This document shows, piece by piece, positions 22,905-31,464 of a DNA stretch of 35,679 nucleotides. Made by a program: the position numbers and the translations under genes. Source of the DNA: Prevotellaceae bacterium (GTDB lineage Bacteria > Bacteroidota > Bacteroidia > Bacteroidales > Bacteroidaceae); the NCBI GenBank assembly GCA_029218445.1, contig JAQXRI010000048.1, positions 1 to 35,679 of the forward strand, read 5' to 3'. Below the pieces are notes generated by a model. It had not been told where the DNA came from. It saw only the letters and a program-made list of their open reading frames with translations, and did no database searches. Numbering within the stretch: position 1 is the stretch's first letter; the number at the start of each line of letters is the position of its first letter.

Positions 22905-22947
22905 GTTGACAAGTTGACGAGTTGACGAGTTGATACTTGGTTGACAA
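22905..22947. repeat. GTTGACGA microrepeat, 8-bp period, between nuoCD and nuoH
   Basis: Four 8-bp units (GTTGACAA, GTTGACGA twice, GTTGATAC), then a further GTTGACAA after 3 bp, begin two bases after the nuoCD stop. This is the reverse complement of the GTCAACTC family at 8415 and 11531. It separates the nuo genes by 71 bp. Confidence 0.85.
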
Positions 22948-22974
22948 GTTATTTGTAATAAACAATTGAAAAAT

Positions 22975-24060
22975 ATGTTTGATTTTAGTATAGTAACAAC
23001 ATGGTTCGACTCTCTCCTGCGCCAGACTCTGGGGCTTGGAGACTTTTGGTCGATACTTATCGAGTGTGTGCTTGTAGGTGTTGCCATCCTCATCGGATAT
23101 GCCACCCTTGCCATCATCTTGATATTCATGGAGCGTAAGGTTTGTGCCTACTTCCAGTGCCGCCTCGGCCCTATGCGTGTGGGTCCTTGGGGTGTGTTCC
23201 AGGTGTTTGCCGACGTGCTAAAGATGCTCATCAAGGAGATTTTCTCTGTTGACAAGGCCGACAAGTTCCTCTATTTCATCGCCCCTCTGTTTGTCATTGC
23301 GGCTTCAGTGGGCACGTTCTCTTTCATTCCTTGGAACAATGGCGCCACCGTTCTCGACTTCAACGTTGGCATCTTCCTTCTTACCGCCGTGTCGAGCATC
23401 GGCGTTGTGGGCGTGTTCCTTGCCGGTTGGGGCAGTAACAACAAGTACTCGGTGGTTTCGGCCATGCGTGGTGCCGTGCAGATGATTTCCTACGAGATGT
23501 CGCTCTGCCTCTGCCTCATCACCGCCGTCATCTTGACGGGCACGATGCAGATGTCGGGCATCGTCGAGGCCCAGACGGGTCCTTGGAACTGGCTCATCTT
23601 CCGTGGCCACATTCCGGCCATCATCGCCTTCCTGGTGTTCCTCGTGGCAGGTAATGCCGAGGCCAACCGTGGCCCGTTCGACCTTGCCGAGGCCGAGAGC
23701 GAGCTTACCGCCGGTTATCACACCGAGTACAGCGGTATGGGCTTTGGCTACTTCTACCTGGCCGAGTACCTCAACCTCTTTGTAATATCTGCCATCGGCG
23801 CAACGGTATTCCTTGGCGGTTGGGCTCCAGTCAACATTGGCATCGAGGGCTTCGACGCCGTGATGAACTACATCCCGGGCATCGTTTGGTTCCTTGGCAA
23901 GGCTTTCGCCCTTGTTTGGGTGCTCATGTGGATTCGCTGGACATTCCCACGCCTTCGCATCGACCAGATTCTGACTCTTGAGTGGAAATACCTTATGCCA
24001 TTGTGTCTCATCAACTTGATACTGATGACCATCGTAGTGGCTTTCGGTTGGCACTTCTGA
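22975..24060 (+). CDS. nuoH: NADH-quinone oxidoreductase subunit H
   Basis: Membrane subunit that closes the quinone chamber at the arm junction, 361 residues with about eight or nine membrane segments. The ATG at 22975 (MFDFSIVTTWF) is chosen over a TTG three codons earlier. Family segments include MERKVCAYFQCRLGPMRVGPWGVFQVFADVLKMLIKE, the loop RGPFDLAEAESELTAGYHTEYSGM and the later FPRLRIDQILTLEWKYLMP. These cover the acidic funnel residues usual for NuoH. The next gene begins 40 bp downstream after an A/T-rich microrepeat. Confidence 0.95.
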   Translation: MFDFSIVTTWFDSLLRQTLGLGDFWSILIECVLVGVAILIGYATLAIILIFMERKVCAYFQCRLGPMRVGPWGVFQVFADVLKMLIKEIFSVDKADKFLYFIAPLFVIAASVGTFSFIPWNNGATVLDFNVGIFLLTAVSSIGVVGVFLAGWGSNNKYSVVSAMRGAVQMISYEMSLCLCLITAVILTGTMQMSGIVEAQTGPWNWLIFRGHIPAIIAFLVFLVAGNAEANRGPFDLAEAESELTAGYHTEYSGMGFGYFYLAEYLNLFVISAIGATVFLGGWAPVNIGIEGFDAVMNYIPGIVWFLGKAFALVWVLMWIRWTFPRLRIDQILTLEWKYLMPLCLINLILMTIVVAFGWHF

Positions 24061-24062
24061 TA

Positions 24063-24096
24063 ATATTAAAGCATAAAAATATTAAAGAATTAAAGT
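24063..24096. repeat. ATTAAAG-type microrepeat between nuoH and nuoI
   Basis: The gap is made of ATATTAAAG, ATATTAAAG and AATTAAAG-like units and resembles the gaps at 6920 and 31265. It starts two bases after the nuoH stop. Confidence 0.6.
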
Positions 24097-24100
24097 ATTT

Positions 24101-24625
24101 ATGAGCAATAAATCATATTTCGGCGGTATTGCAGAAGGACTGAAGACTTTGGCCACAGGTATGAAGATTACCTGGAAGGAATATTTCACGCCAAAGTCAA
24201 CCGAGCAGTATCCTGAAAACCGCAAGACCACGCTCCATGTGGCAAAACGCCACCGTGGACGTCTGGTAATGCTTCGCAACGACGACGGTGCGGTGAAGTG
24301 TACGGCCTGCACCCTTTGCGAGAAGACCTGCCCCAACGGCACCATCAAGATTACGTCGCAGATGGTAACCACCGAGGAGGGCAAGAAGAAGCGCCAGTTG
24401 GTTGACTATCAGTACGACCTTGGCGACTGCATGTTCTGTCAGCTGTGCGTCAACGCCTGCAACTTTGGCGCCATCGAGTTCACCAACGACTTCGAGAACT
24501 CCACCTTCGAGCGCGAGAGCCTTGTGCTGCATCTCGACAAGGAGGAGTATAAGAGCTCGTTGCCAAACATCCTCGACGGCGGTGCGCCCCTGACCATTGG
24601 TAAGTTCAACACTAAAACAAAGTAA
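24101..24625 (+). CDS. nuoI: NADH-quinone oxidoreductase subunit I (2 x 4Fe-4S)
   Basis: Ferredoxin-like peripheral subunit carrying clusters N6a and N6b, 174 residues. The first CxxCxxCxxxCP motif is at Cys67, 70, 73 and 77, and the second at Cys110, 113, 116 and 120. In the second motif the residue after the last cysteine is Asn instead of the usual Pro. Because nuoE, F and G are absent, this subunit is a likely entry point for electrons from a soluble donor such as ferredoxin. It is followed by nuoJ after 19 bp. Confidence 0.95.
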   Translation: MSNKSYFGGIAEGLKTLATGMKITWKEYFTPKSTEQYPENRKTTLHVAKRHRGRLVMLRNDDGAVKCTACTLCEKTCPNGTIKITSQMVTTEEGKKKRQLVDYQYDLGDCMFCQLCVNACNFGAIEFTNDFENSTFERESLVLHLDKEEYKSSLPNILDGGAPLTIGKFNTKTK

Positions 24626-24644
24626 AAGGGAGGACGTTTAGTAT

Positions 24645-25175
24645 ATGGCAAATATAGTAATGTTTTGCATTTTGGCCATCGTCATTCTCGGTGCTGCCAT
24701 CATGAGCGTCACCACGACGCGCATCATGCGTTCGGCCACCTATCTGCTCATCGTGCTGTTTGGCGTAGCGGGCCTTTATTTCCTGCTCGACTACACCTTC
24801 CTCGGCGCGGCCCAGATAGCTGTCTATGCCGGTGGCGTGACAATGATTTTCATCTTCGCCATTCAGCTTGTCAACAAGCGCGCCCTTGCCGGAGCCGTCG
24901 AGAAGCTCAAGGCAAAGAGCATACTGCGCGGAGCCTTGCTCTCTGTAGTGGGCCTTGTCGTAGTGCTTGGCATTCTCTGCAAGAACCACTTCCTCTGCCG
25001 CGCCTGCTGCGGTGCCAACGAGGGTGGCGAGGTGTCGATGGACGTGATAGGTAACGCCCTGATGGGTGCCGACAAGTATCAGTATGTACTCCCCTTCGAG
25101 TTCATCTCTGTGTTCCTGTTGGCTTGCATCATCGGTGGCATTGTAGTATCAAGAAAAGAAAAGGAGACAAAGTAA
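24645..25175 (+). CDS. nuoJ: NADH-quinone oxidoreductase subunit J
   Basis: Membrane subunit with five membrane segments, 176 residues. The segment YLLIVLFGVAGLYFLLDYTFLGAAQIAVYAGGVTMIFIFAIQLVNK (about 33-78) contains the family's pi-bulge helix with the AQIxVYAGG signature. GGGAGG at about 24628-24633 is a fair ribosome-binding site. A hydrophilic cysteine-containing loop (CRACCGANEGGE, about 123-134) is not common in the family and may be a group trait. nuoK starts one base after the stop. Confidence 0.95.
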   Translation: MANIVMFCILAIVILGAAIMSVTTTRIMRSATYLLIVLFGVAGLYFLLDYTFLGAAQIAVYAGGVTMIFIFAIQLVNKRALAGAVEKLKAKSILRGALLSVVGLVVVLGILCKNHFLCRACCGANEGGEVSMDVIGNALMGADKYQYVLPFEFISVFLLACIIGGIVVSRKEKETK

Positions 25176-25176
25176 T

Positions 25177-25485
25177 ATGGTACCAGTAGAATGTTATTTC
25201 GTGCTATCGGCACTTCTGTTCTTCATCGGCGTGTTTGGTTTCGTCACCCGACGCAACCTCATTGCCATGCTCATCTCCGTTGAGTTTGTGCTCAATGCCG
25301 TTGACATCAACTTTGCAGCTTTCAACCGCCTGCTCCATCCCGACCAGCTCGAAGGCTTCTTCATGACGCTCTTCTCCATTGGTGTGAGTGCCGCCGAGGC
25401 TGCAGTGGCCATTGCGATCATCATCAACGTTTACCATCGCTTCAACAGCGACCAGGTGAACAGTATTCAAAACCTGAAATTCTAA
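25177..25485 (+). CDS. nuoK: NADH-quinone oxidoreductase subunit K
   Basis: Small membrane subunit (102 residues, three segments) of the proton path. The key membrane glutamates are visible: Glu36 in LISVEFVLNAV and Glu74 in SAAEAAVAIAI, matching Glu36 and Glu72 of E. coli NuoK. The length is the usual 100-105 residues. It is packed between nuoJ (1-bp gap) and nuoL (9-bp gap), so translation is probably coupled. Confidence 0.95.
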   Translation: MVPVECYFVLSALLFFIGVFGFVTRRNLIAMLISVEFVLNAVDINFAAFNRLLHPDQLEGFFMTLFSIGVSAAEAAVAIAIIINVYHRFNSDQVNSIQNLKF

Positions 25486-25494
25486 TTGAGCGTT

Positions 25495-27486
25495 ATGGAT
25501 TATAGTTATGTATTCCTCATACTTCTTCTGCCTCTCTTCTCGTTCGTAATACTGGGACTGGCAGGCATGAAGATGTCGCACAAGGTGGCCGGACTCATCG
25601 GTACTACATCGCTGGGTATCGTCACTGTGCTCTCCTACGTCACGGCGTTCAGCTATTTCTTCGGCCCCCGCTGTGCTGATGGAGCTTATGCTACCATAGT
25701 TCCATTCAACTTCACCTGGCTGCCTCTTGGCAACCTGCACTTCGACCTTGGCTTCATGATCGACCCCATTTCGGCCATGATGCTTATCGTCATCTCTACG
25801 GTCAGCCTTATGGTCCACATCTACTCGTTCGGCTACATGCACGGCGAAAAGGGATTCCAGCGCTACTACGCCTTCCTCTCGCTGTTCACCATGTCAATGC
25901 TTGGACTTGTCGTGGCCACCAACATTTTCCAGATGTACCTCTTCTGGGAGCTTGTGGGCGTAAGCTCTTACCTGCTCATCGGATTCTACTATCCTTTGCA
26001 CGCAGCCGTTGCCGCCTCTAAGAAGGCGTTCATCGTGACTCGCTTCGCCGACTTGTTCTTCCTTATCGGTATCCTCATCTTCGGCTACTACACACAGTCG
26101 TTCTCGTTCTCCTTTGTCGAGAACCTGCAGATGGCTGCCGGTGCAACGCCGTTCATCCCTGTCGATGCGGCCAAGGCCGTGGCAGCAGGCGGTTTCATCC
26201 TGCCTACAGCCCTCGTGCTGATGTTCATCGGTGGTGCCGGTAAGTCGGCCATGTTCCCTCTGCACATCTGGTTGCCCGACGCCATGGAAGGTCCTACTCC
26301 TGTCAGCGCGCTCATCCACGCCGCTACCATGGTTGTTGCCGGTGTGTTCCAGATAGCACGTCTCTTCCCATTGTGGATTGAGTATGCCCCTGGCCAGATG
26401 AGCATCGTTGTTTGGGTTGGCGTGTTCACCGCTTTCTATGCCGCAGCAGTGGCTTGCGCCCAGAGCGACATCAAGCGTGTGCTTGCCTTCTCTACCATCT
26501 CGCAGATTGCGTTCATGATGGTTGCCCTCGGCGTTTGCCTGCCCGGCCACCACGGCGAGGTGATTGACGCCCACGGCTCTCTCGGCTATATGGCCTCAAT
26601 GTTCCACCTCTTTACCCACGCCATGTTCAAGGCTTGTCTGTTCCTTGGTGCCGGATGTATCATCCACGCCGTCCACAGCAACGAGATGTCGGCCATGGGT
26701 GGCCTGCGCAAGTATATGCCGGTGACCCACATCACCTTCCTCATCTCTTGCCTTGCCATTGCCGGTATTCCATTCTTCTCGGGCTTCTCGTCAAAGGATG
26801 AAATCATCACCGCCTGCTTCCAGTACAGCCCGTTGGTAGGCTGGATTATGACAGGCGTTGCCGCCATGACCGCCTTCTACATGTTCCGCCTCTACTACGG
26901 CATCTTCTGGGGCACTGAGAACAAGGAGCTTCACGCTCACCACACTCCTCACGAGGCACCACTGACCATGACCCTGCCACTCATCGTGCTTTGCGTCATC
27001 ACCGTTGGCGTCGGCATCTATACCACCATCGCCGGTTTCGCCGGTCTTGGCGGCTCTTTCGGCAGCTTCGTTACAGCCAATGGTCAGGACTACACCATCC
27101 ACTTCGACCTTCAGGTAGCGGCTACATCTACCATAATAGCCATCGTGAGCATCTGCCTTGCCACCTATATATATAAAGGTGAGCAGCAGCCCATTGCCGA
27201 CCGTCTTTACAAGACGTTCCCCAAGCTCCACCGTGCCGCCTACAAGCGTTTCTACATGGACGAGGTTTATCAGTATGTAACCCACAGGATTATCTTCCGC
27301 TGCGTATCTACTCCTATCGCATGGTTTGACCGCCACGTCATCGACGGCACGTTCAACTTCATGGCTTGGAGCGCCAACGAGGCGGGCGAGACCATCCGTC
27401 CATGGCAGAGTGGCGACGTACGTCATTACGCCGTATGGTTCCTCACAGGCTCGGTAGCTTTGGCACTTATCCTGCTTGCCATTTAA
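25495..27486 (+). CDS. nuoL: NADH-quinone oxidoreductase subunit L
   Basis: Distal antiporter-like proton-pumping subunit, 663 residues, with about 16 membrane segments and the long lateral helix at the C-terminus. The ATG at 25495 (MDYSYVF) is preferred to a TTG directly after the nuoK stop. Conserved segments include FFWELVGVSSYLLIGFYY-like LFWELVGVSSYLLIGFY (about 148-164), KSAMFPLHIWLPDAMEGPTPVSALIHAATMV and SDIKRVLAFSTISQIAFM. The residue pattern (Glu in FWELVG, Lys in GKSAMFP) fits an active pump. Confidence 0.95.
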   Translation: MDYSYVFLILLLPLFSFVILGLAGMKMSHKVAGLIGTTSLGIVTVLSYVTAFSYFFGPRCADGAYATIVPFNFTWLPLGNLHFDLGFMIDPISAMMLIVISTVSLMVHIYSFGYMHGEKGFQRYYAFLSLFTMSMLGLVVATNIFQMYLFWELVGVSSYLLIGFYYPLHAAVAASKKAFIVTRFADLFFLIGILIFGYYTQSFSFSFVENLQMAAGATPFIPVDAAKAVAAGGFILPTALVLMFIGGAGKSAMFPLHIWLPDAMEGPTPVSALIHAATMVVAGVFQIARLFPLWIEYAPGQMSIVVWVGVFTAFYAAAVACAQSDIKRVLAFSTISQIAFMMVALGVCLPGHHGEVIDAHGSLGYMASMFHLFTHAMFKACLFLGAGCIIHAVHSNEMSAMGGLRKYMPVTHITFLISCLAIAGIPFFSGFSSKDEIITACFQYSPLVGWIMTGVAAMTAFYMFRLYYGIFWGTENKELHAHHTPHEAPLTMTLPLIVLCVITVGVGIYTTIAGFAGLGGSFGSFVTANGQDYTIHFDLQVAATSTIIAIVSICLATYIYKGEQQPIADRLYKTFPKLHRAAYKRFYMDEVYQYVTHRIIFRCVSTPIAWFDRHVIDGTFNFMAWSANEAGETIRPWQSGDVRHYAVWFLTGSVALALILLAI

Positions 27487-27516
27487 TTAACTCTAATGAA
27501 TTAAGAAATAGAAGAT

Positions 27517-29001
27517 ATGAGTATATTAAGTTTATTCGTATTGATTCCTGTACTGATGTTGCTCGGCCTTTGGCTGTCGCGCAACCTCAACCAGGTGCGT
27601 GGAGTGATGGTGGCAGGCTCTACAGCGTTGCTGCTTCTCTCCGCATGGCTTACGGTGGCTTTCATCGAGGCACGTAATGCCGGCAACACCGACGTGATGC
27701 TCTTCACATACAGCACACCTTGGTTCCGTCCGTTGAACATCGCCTATTCGGTGGGTGTCGATGGCATATCTGTCGTTATGCTCCTTCTTTCGAGCATCAT
27801 CGTCTTCACGGGTACTTTCGCCTCTTGGCAGCTCAAGCCGCTCACCAAGGAGTATTTCCTTTGGTTCACACTGCTCTCTACCGGTGTCTATGGCTTCTTC
27901 ATCTGCACCGACATGTTCACCATGTTCATGTTCTACGAGGTGGCCCTTATCCCGATGTACCTTCTCATTGGTGTTTGGGGTAGCGGCAACAAGGAGTATT
28001 CGGCCATGAAGCTCACCCTTATGCTTATGGGAGGCTCGGCCCTCTTGATTATCGGCATCCTCGGCATCTACTACTTCAGTGGTGCCACGACCATGAACGT
28101 CAACGAGATTGCCGCAATGAACAACATCGACCCCGACGTTCAGAACATATTCTTCCCGTTCATCTTCATCGGCTTCGGTGTTCTTGGCGCCCTCTTCCCA
28201 TTCCACACATGGTCGCCCGACGGTCATGCCTCAGCCCCTACGGCTGTGTCTATGCTCCACGCCGGTGTGCTCATGAAGTTGGGAGGCTACGGCTGCTTCC
28301 GCGTGGCAATGTATCTGTTGCCTTCGGCAGCCCAGGAACTGTCGTGGATATTCCTTATCCTTACGACCATCTCGGTTGTCTATGGCGCACTCTCGGCCTG
28401 CGTTCAGACCGACCTCAAGTACATCAACGCCTACTCGGCGGTGTCACACTGCGGTCTCGTTCTCTTCGCCCTGCTTATGATGACCAAGACGGCCTGCACG
28501 GGTGCCATCCTTCAGATGCTTTCCCACGGCCTTATGACCGCCCTCTTCTTCGCCCTCATCGGTATGATCTACGGCCGTACCCACACGCGTGACGTGCGCC
28601 GCTTGGGTGGTTTGATGAAGATTATGCCATTCCTCTCAGTAGGCTATGTCATTGCCGGTCTTGCCAACCTTGGCTTGCCGGGCTTCTCAGGCTTCATTGC
28701 CGAGATGACCATCTTCGTAGGTTCGTTCGAGAATGCCGGCACCTTCCACACAGCCTGCACCATCATCGCCTGCTGTTCTATCGTTGTGACTGCTGTCTAT
28801 ATCCTGCGTGTCGTTGGCAAGATTCTGTTCCAGGAGGTTGCCGATCCTCACTACCTCACGCTTACCGACGCCACATGGGACGAGCGCTTCTCAGTATGCT
28901 GCCTCATCTTCTCGGTGGCAGCCCTCGGTTTGGCTCCAATGTGGGCAAGCAATGTCATCAACGACGCTGTTGGTCCTATACTCGATGTAATTATGAAATA
29001 A
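27517..29001 (+). CDS. nuoM: NADH-quinone oxidoreductase subunit M
   Basis: Antiporter-like proton-pumping subunit, 494 residues and about 14 membrane segments. FMFYEVALIPMYLLIGVWG (about 145-163) carries the essential glutamate. FGVLGALFPFHTWSPDGHASAPTAVSMLHAGVLMKLGGYG and QTDLKYINAYSAVSHCGL hold the central lysines and loop. A normal NuoM in length and order, 30 bp after nuoL. Confidence 0.95.
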   Translation: MSILSLFVLIPVLMLLGLWLSRNLNQVRGVMVAGSTALLLLSAWLTVAFIEARNAGNTDVMLFTYSTPWFRPLNIAYSVGVDGISVVMLLLSSIIVFTGTFASWQLKPLTKEYFLWFTLLSTGVYGFFICTDMFTMFMFYEVALIPMYLLIGVWGSGNKEYSAMKLTLMLMGGSALLIIGILGIYYFSGATTMNVNEIAAMNNIDPDVQNIFFPFIFIGFGVLGALFPFHTWSPDGHASAPTAVSMLHAGVLMKLGGYGCFRVAMYLLPSAAQELSWIFLILTTISVVYGALSACVQTDLKYINAYSAVSHCGLVLFALLMMTKTACTGAILQMLSHGLMTALFFALIGMIYGRTHTRDVRRLGGLMKIMPFLSVGYVIAGLANLGLPGFSGFIAEMTIFVGSFENAGTFHTACTIIACCSIVVTAVYILRVVGKILFQEVADPHYLTLTDATWDERFSVCCLIFSVAALGLAPMWASNVINDAVGPILDVIMK

Positions 29002-29016
29002 GTAATAAGCAAAGAT

Positions 29017-30450
29017 ATGAATTACGGACAATTTCTAAATATGATACCCGAGGCCACTTTGATGGCCATTCTGGTAGTTGTATTCATTGTTGACTTCATT
29101 TTCCACAGCAAGGACGACCGTAAGCATTCGGCACTCTATCTCACCACAGCCGTGCTTCTGCTCGGCCAGTGTGCGGTGTGCGCCGTAGCTGAACCTGCTG
29201 AGGCATTTGCAGGCATGTATGTCTCTACGGCCTCTGTCAACATCATGAAGCTCATTCTTACCGCCGGTACACTCGTTGTCGTCATCATGTCGCAGTCGTG
29301 GCTGCGCTCGCAGGAAGTAGGCAACAAGGACGGCGAGTTCTATATGCTCGTCATCTCAACACTCCTTGGCATGTACATGATGATGTCGTCAGGCCACTTC
29401 CTCCTGTTCTTCCTTGGCCTTGAGATGGCTTCAGTGCCAATGGCTTGCCTCGTTGCCCTCAACAAGCTGCGCAAGGAGTCGGCCGAGGGAGCTGCCAAGT
29501 TCATCCTCACCGCATCGTTCTCAAGCGGCGTGATGCTCTATGGCATCTCGTTCATCTATGCCGCCACAGGCACGCTCTATTTCGACGACACCGTGGCACG
29601 CCTCACCATTTCGCCACTTACCATCGTAGGCTTGGCTTTCTTCTTCAGCGGACTTGGCTTCAAGATTTCACTCGTGCCATTCCACTTCTGGACAGCCGAC
29701 ACCTATCAGGGCGCGCCAACGGCCGTAACCGGCTACTTGAGCGTTGTGTCGAAGGGTGCTGCCGCCTTCACGCTGATGGCTATACTCATGAAGGTGTTTG
29801 CACCTATGGTTGAGTATTGGGAGTACATCCTCTACATCGTCATAGTGCTGAGCATCACCATTGCCAACCTCTTTGCCATTCGCCAGACGGAACTGAAGCG
29901 CTTCATGGCGTTCAGCTCCATCTCACAGGCCGGCTACATCATGCTTGCCGTGGTGGGCAACAGCGCACTGGGCGTTACGGCACTCACCTACTATGTGCTT
30001 GTATATGTTGTTGCCAACATGTCGGTGTTCACCGTCATCAACGTCGTTGAGACACGTGGAGGCGGCAACACGAAGATGAACTGCTACGACGGATTCTACA
30101 AGACCAATCCAAAGCTGTCGTTCCTCATGACCTTGGCTTTGTTCTCATTGGCCGGTATTCCTCCGTTCGCCGGTATGTTCTCAAAGTTCTTCGTGTTCAT
30201 GGCGGCAGCCCAGGAAGGTTCGTTCCTCGCATACTTCGTTGTGTTCATCGCCCTTATCAACACGGTAGTCAGCCTTTACTACTACCTGCTTATCGTTAAG
30301 GCCATGTACATCAAGCCATGCGACACACCTCTGCCAACATTCCAGAGCGACTGCAACAGCAAGTTGGCCCTTGCCATCTGCACCGCCGGCATCGTACTGT
30401 TCGGAGTATGCAGCTGCATATTCGACTGGATTTCGGTAGCGGCTAATTAA
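29017..30450 (+). CDS. nuoN: NADH-quinone oxidoreductase subunit N
   Basis: Third antiporter-like subunit, 477 residues, last gene of the operon. FFLGLEMASVPMACLVAL (about 129-146) has the conserved glutamate; GLGFKISLVPFHFWTADTYQGAPTAVTGYLSVVSKGAA and RQTELKRFMAFSSISQAGYIMLAV hold the lysines of the pump core. There is no nuoE, F or G in or next to the operon, so the complex has eleven subunits (C and D fused). The 3' end is followed by a large inverted repeat. Confidence 0.95.
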   Translation: MNYGQFLNMIPEATLMAILVVVFIVDFIFHSKDDRKHSALYLTTAVLLLGQCAVCAVAEPAEAFAGMYVSTASVNIMKLILTAGTLVVVIMSQSWLRSQEVGNKDGEFYMLVISTLLGMYMMMSSGHFLLFFLGLEMASVPMACLVALNKLRKESAEGAAKFILTASFSSGVMLYGISFIYAATGTLYFDDTVARLTISPLTIVGLAFFFSGLGFKISLVPFHFWTADTYQGAPTAVTGYLSVVSKGAAAFTLMAILMKVFAPMVEYWEYILYIVIVLSITIANLFAIRQTELKRFMAFSSISQAGYIMLAVVGNSALGVTALTYYVLVYVVANMSVFTVINVVETRGGGNTKMNCYDGFYKTNPKLSFLMTLALFSLAGIPPFAGMFSKFFVFMAAAQEGSFLAYFVVFIALINTVVSLYYYLLIVKAMYIKPCDTPLPTFQSDCNSKLALAICTAGIVLFGVCSCIFDWISVAAN

Positions 30451-30460
30451 TACTTAGTTA

Positions 30461-30559
30461 AGAGTGAAGAGTGATGAGTGAAGAGTTGTGATTACCTTAA
30501 AGGCAGTTGTTCTGCGCAGTTCAGTAATCATAACTCTTCACTCTTCACTCTTCACTTTT
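30461..30559. repeat. Long hairpin built on GAGTGAA 7-bp units after nuoN
   Basis: The left arm (30461-30495) and right arm (30524-30559) pair over AGTGAAGAGTTRTGATTAC and extend through repeated GAGTGAA units. TTTTT follows the right arm, so it may also terminate the nuo transcript. Confidence 0.8.
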
Positions 30560-30590
30560 TACTCATAACTCATCACAAATAAGTACAACT

Positions 30591-31286
30591 ATGAAACAAC
30601 TTGCATTCACCCTACTATTGTTGCTCGCAGCCACAACTATGTCGGCCCAACAACGCAAATCACTTTCCATCCTTGGCGACTCATATTCCACCTTCGAGAA
30701 CTATCTGCAGCCTGACTCCAATTTCGTTTGGTATTTCCAGGGTAAGCACGACAATACCGACGTGACGCGCGTCGAAGAGACATGGTGGAGCCTCCTGCTC
30801 AAAAAGACTGGCATGAAGCTCTGCCAGAACAACTCGTTCTCTGGCTCTACCATCAGCAGCACTGGCTACAACAAGGAGGACTATTCGGAAAGGTCTTTCT
30901 GCAAAAGGCTGTGGAATCTTGGCTGTCCTGACGTCATCGTCGTACTTGGGGCCACCAACGACAGTTGGGCCGGTTCGCCCATTGGCGAGTATAAGTATGC
31001 CGACTGGACGCCACAGGACCTCTACTCCTTCCGTCCTGCCATGGCCTACATGCTCTACCACCTCAAAAACCGCTATCCCAACACCGAGATTTATTTCGTC
31101 ATGAACTCTGAGCTGAAGGAAGAGATAACATCGTCGTGCCGCACCCTCTGCGCCCGCTACGCCATCCCTTTCATTCAACTTGAAAACATCGACAAGATAA
31201 ACGGCCACCCAAGCATTAAGGGCATGGAGGCGATAGCCGAACAGGTGGAGAAGGGGATAATAAAAATTAAAGAATTAAAAAATTAA
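30591..31286 (+). CDS. Secreted SGNH/GDSL-family hydrolase
   Basis: A 231-residue exported esterase-like protein. The signal peptide ends near TMSAQ (residue 18-20). SGNH block I is GDSYS (29-33, nucleophile Ser31), an asparagine-glycine segment NNSFSGST follows, and block III is GATND (about 118-122). The catalytic histidine is His206 in INGHPSIKG. The residue three before it is Ile rather than the usual Asp, and Asp201 lies five before. Possible substrates are acetylated or acylated glycans. The last residues (IIKIKELKN) and the stop are encoded by an A/T microrepeat, so the native end of the protein may have been altered. Confidence 0.85.
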   Translation: MKQLAFTLLLLLAATTMSAQQRKSLSILGDSYSTFENYLQPDSNFVWYFQGKHDNTDVTRVEETWWSLLLKKTGMKLCQNNSFSGSTISSTGYNKEDYSERSFCKRLWNLGCPDVIVVLGATNDSWAGSPIGEYKYADWTPQDLYSFRPAMAYMLYHLKNRYPNTEIYFVMNSELKEEITSSCRTLCARYAIPFIQLENIDKINGHPSIKGMEAIAEQVEKGIIKIKELKN

Positions 31287-31312
31287 AGAATTAAAAAATT
31301 AAAGAATTAAAG
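31265..31312. repeat. AATTAAAG/AATTAAAA microrepeat, 8-bp period
   Basis: Six tandem 8-bp units. The first three encode the C-terminus and stop codon of the SGNH hydrolase. Confidence 0.85.
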
Positions 31313-31330
31313 TTCATTGCTCTATCCTAT

Positions 31331-31413
31331 GCAGTGCTTTAATATAGTGGAAGTCCGTTAATCCGCCCCTACAATCGGCGGGCTGACGGGTTAGGACAAT
31401 TTTACTGCACTGC
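31331..31413. repeat. Nested inverted repeat before pcrA
   Basis: GCAGTGC (31331-31337) and GCACTGC (31407-31413) enclose a second pair, GTCC/GGAC, and an inner CCGCC/GGCGG stem. The 83-bp unit lies between the SGNH and helicase genes. No T-run follows. Confidence 0.5.
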
Positions 31414-31464
31414 GTAATAATTGGTTGAAATTACATTACCATAATATATCGAATCAGTAAATTA

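Noticed and set aside
21854..22912. A 352-codon minus-strand frame opposite nuoCD
   Set aside because: It overlaps a clear complex I subunit entirely, and its composition (His/Val-rich, no domain) is that of an antisense shadow.
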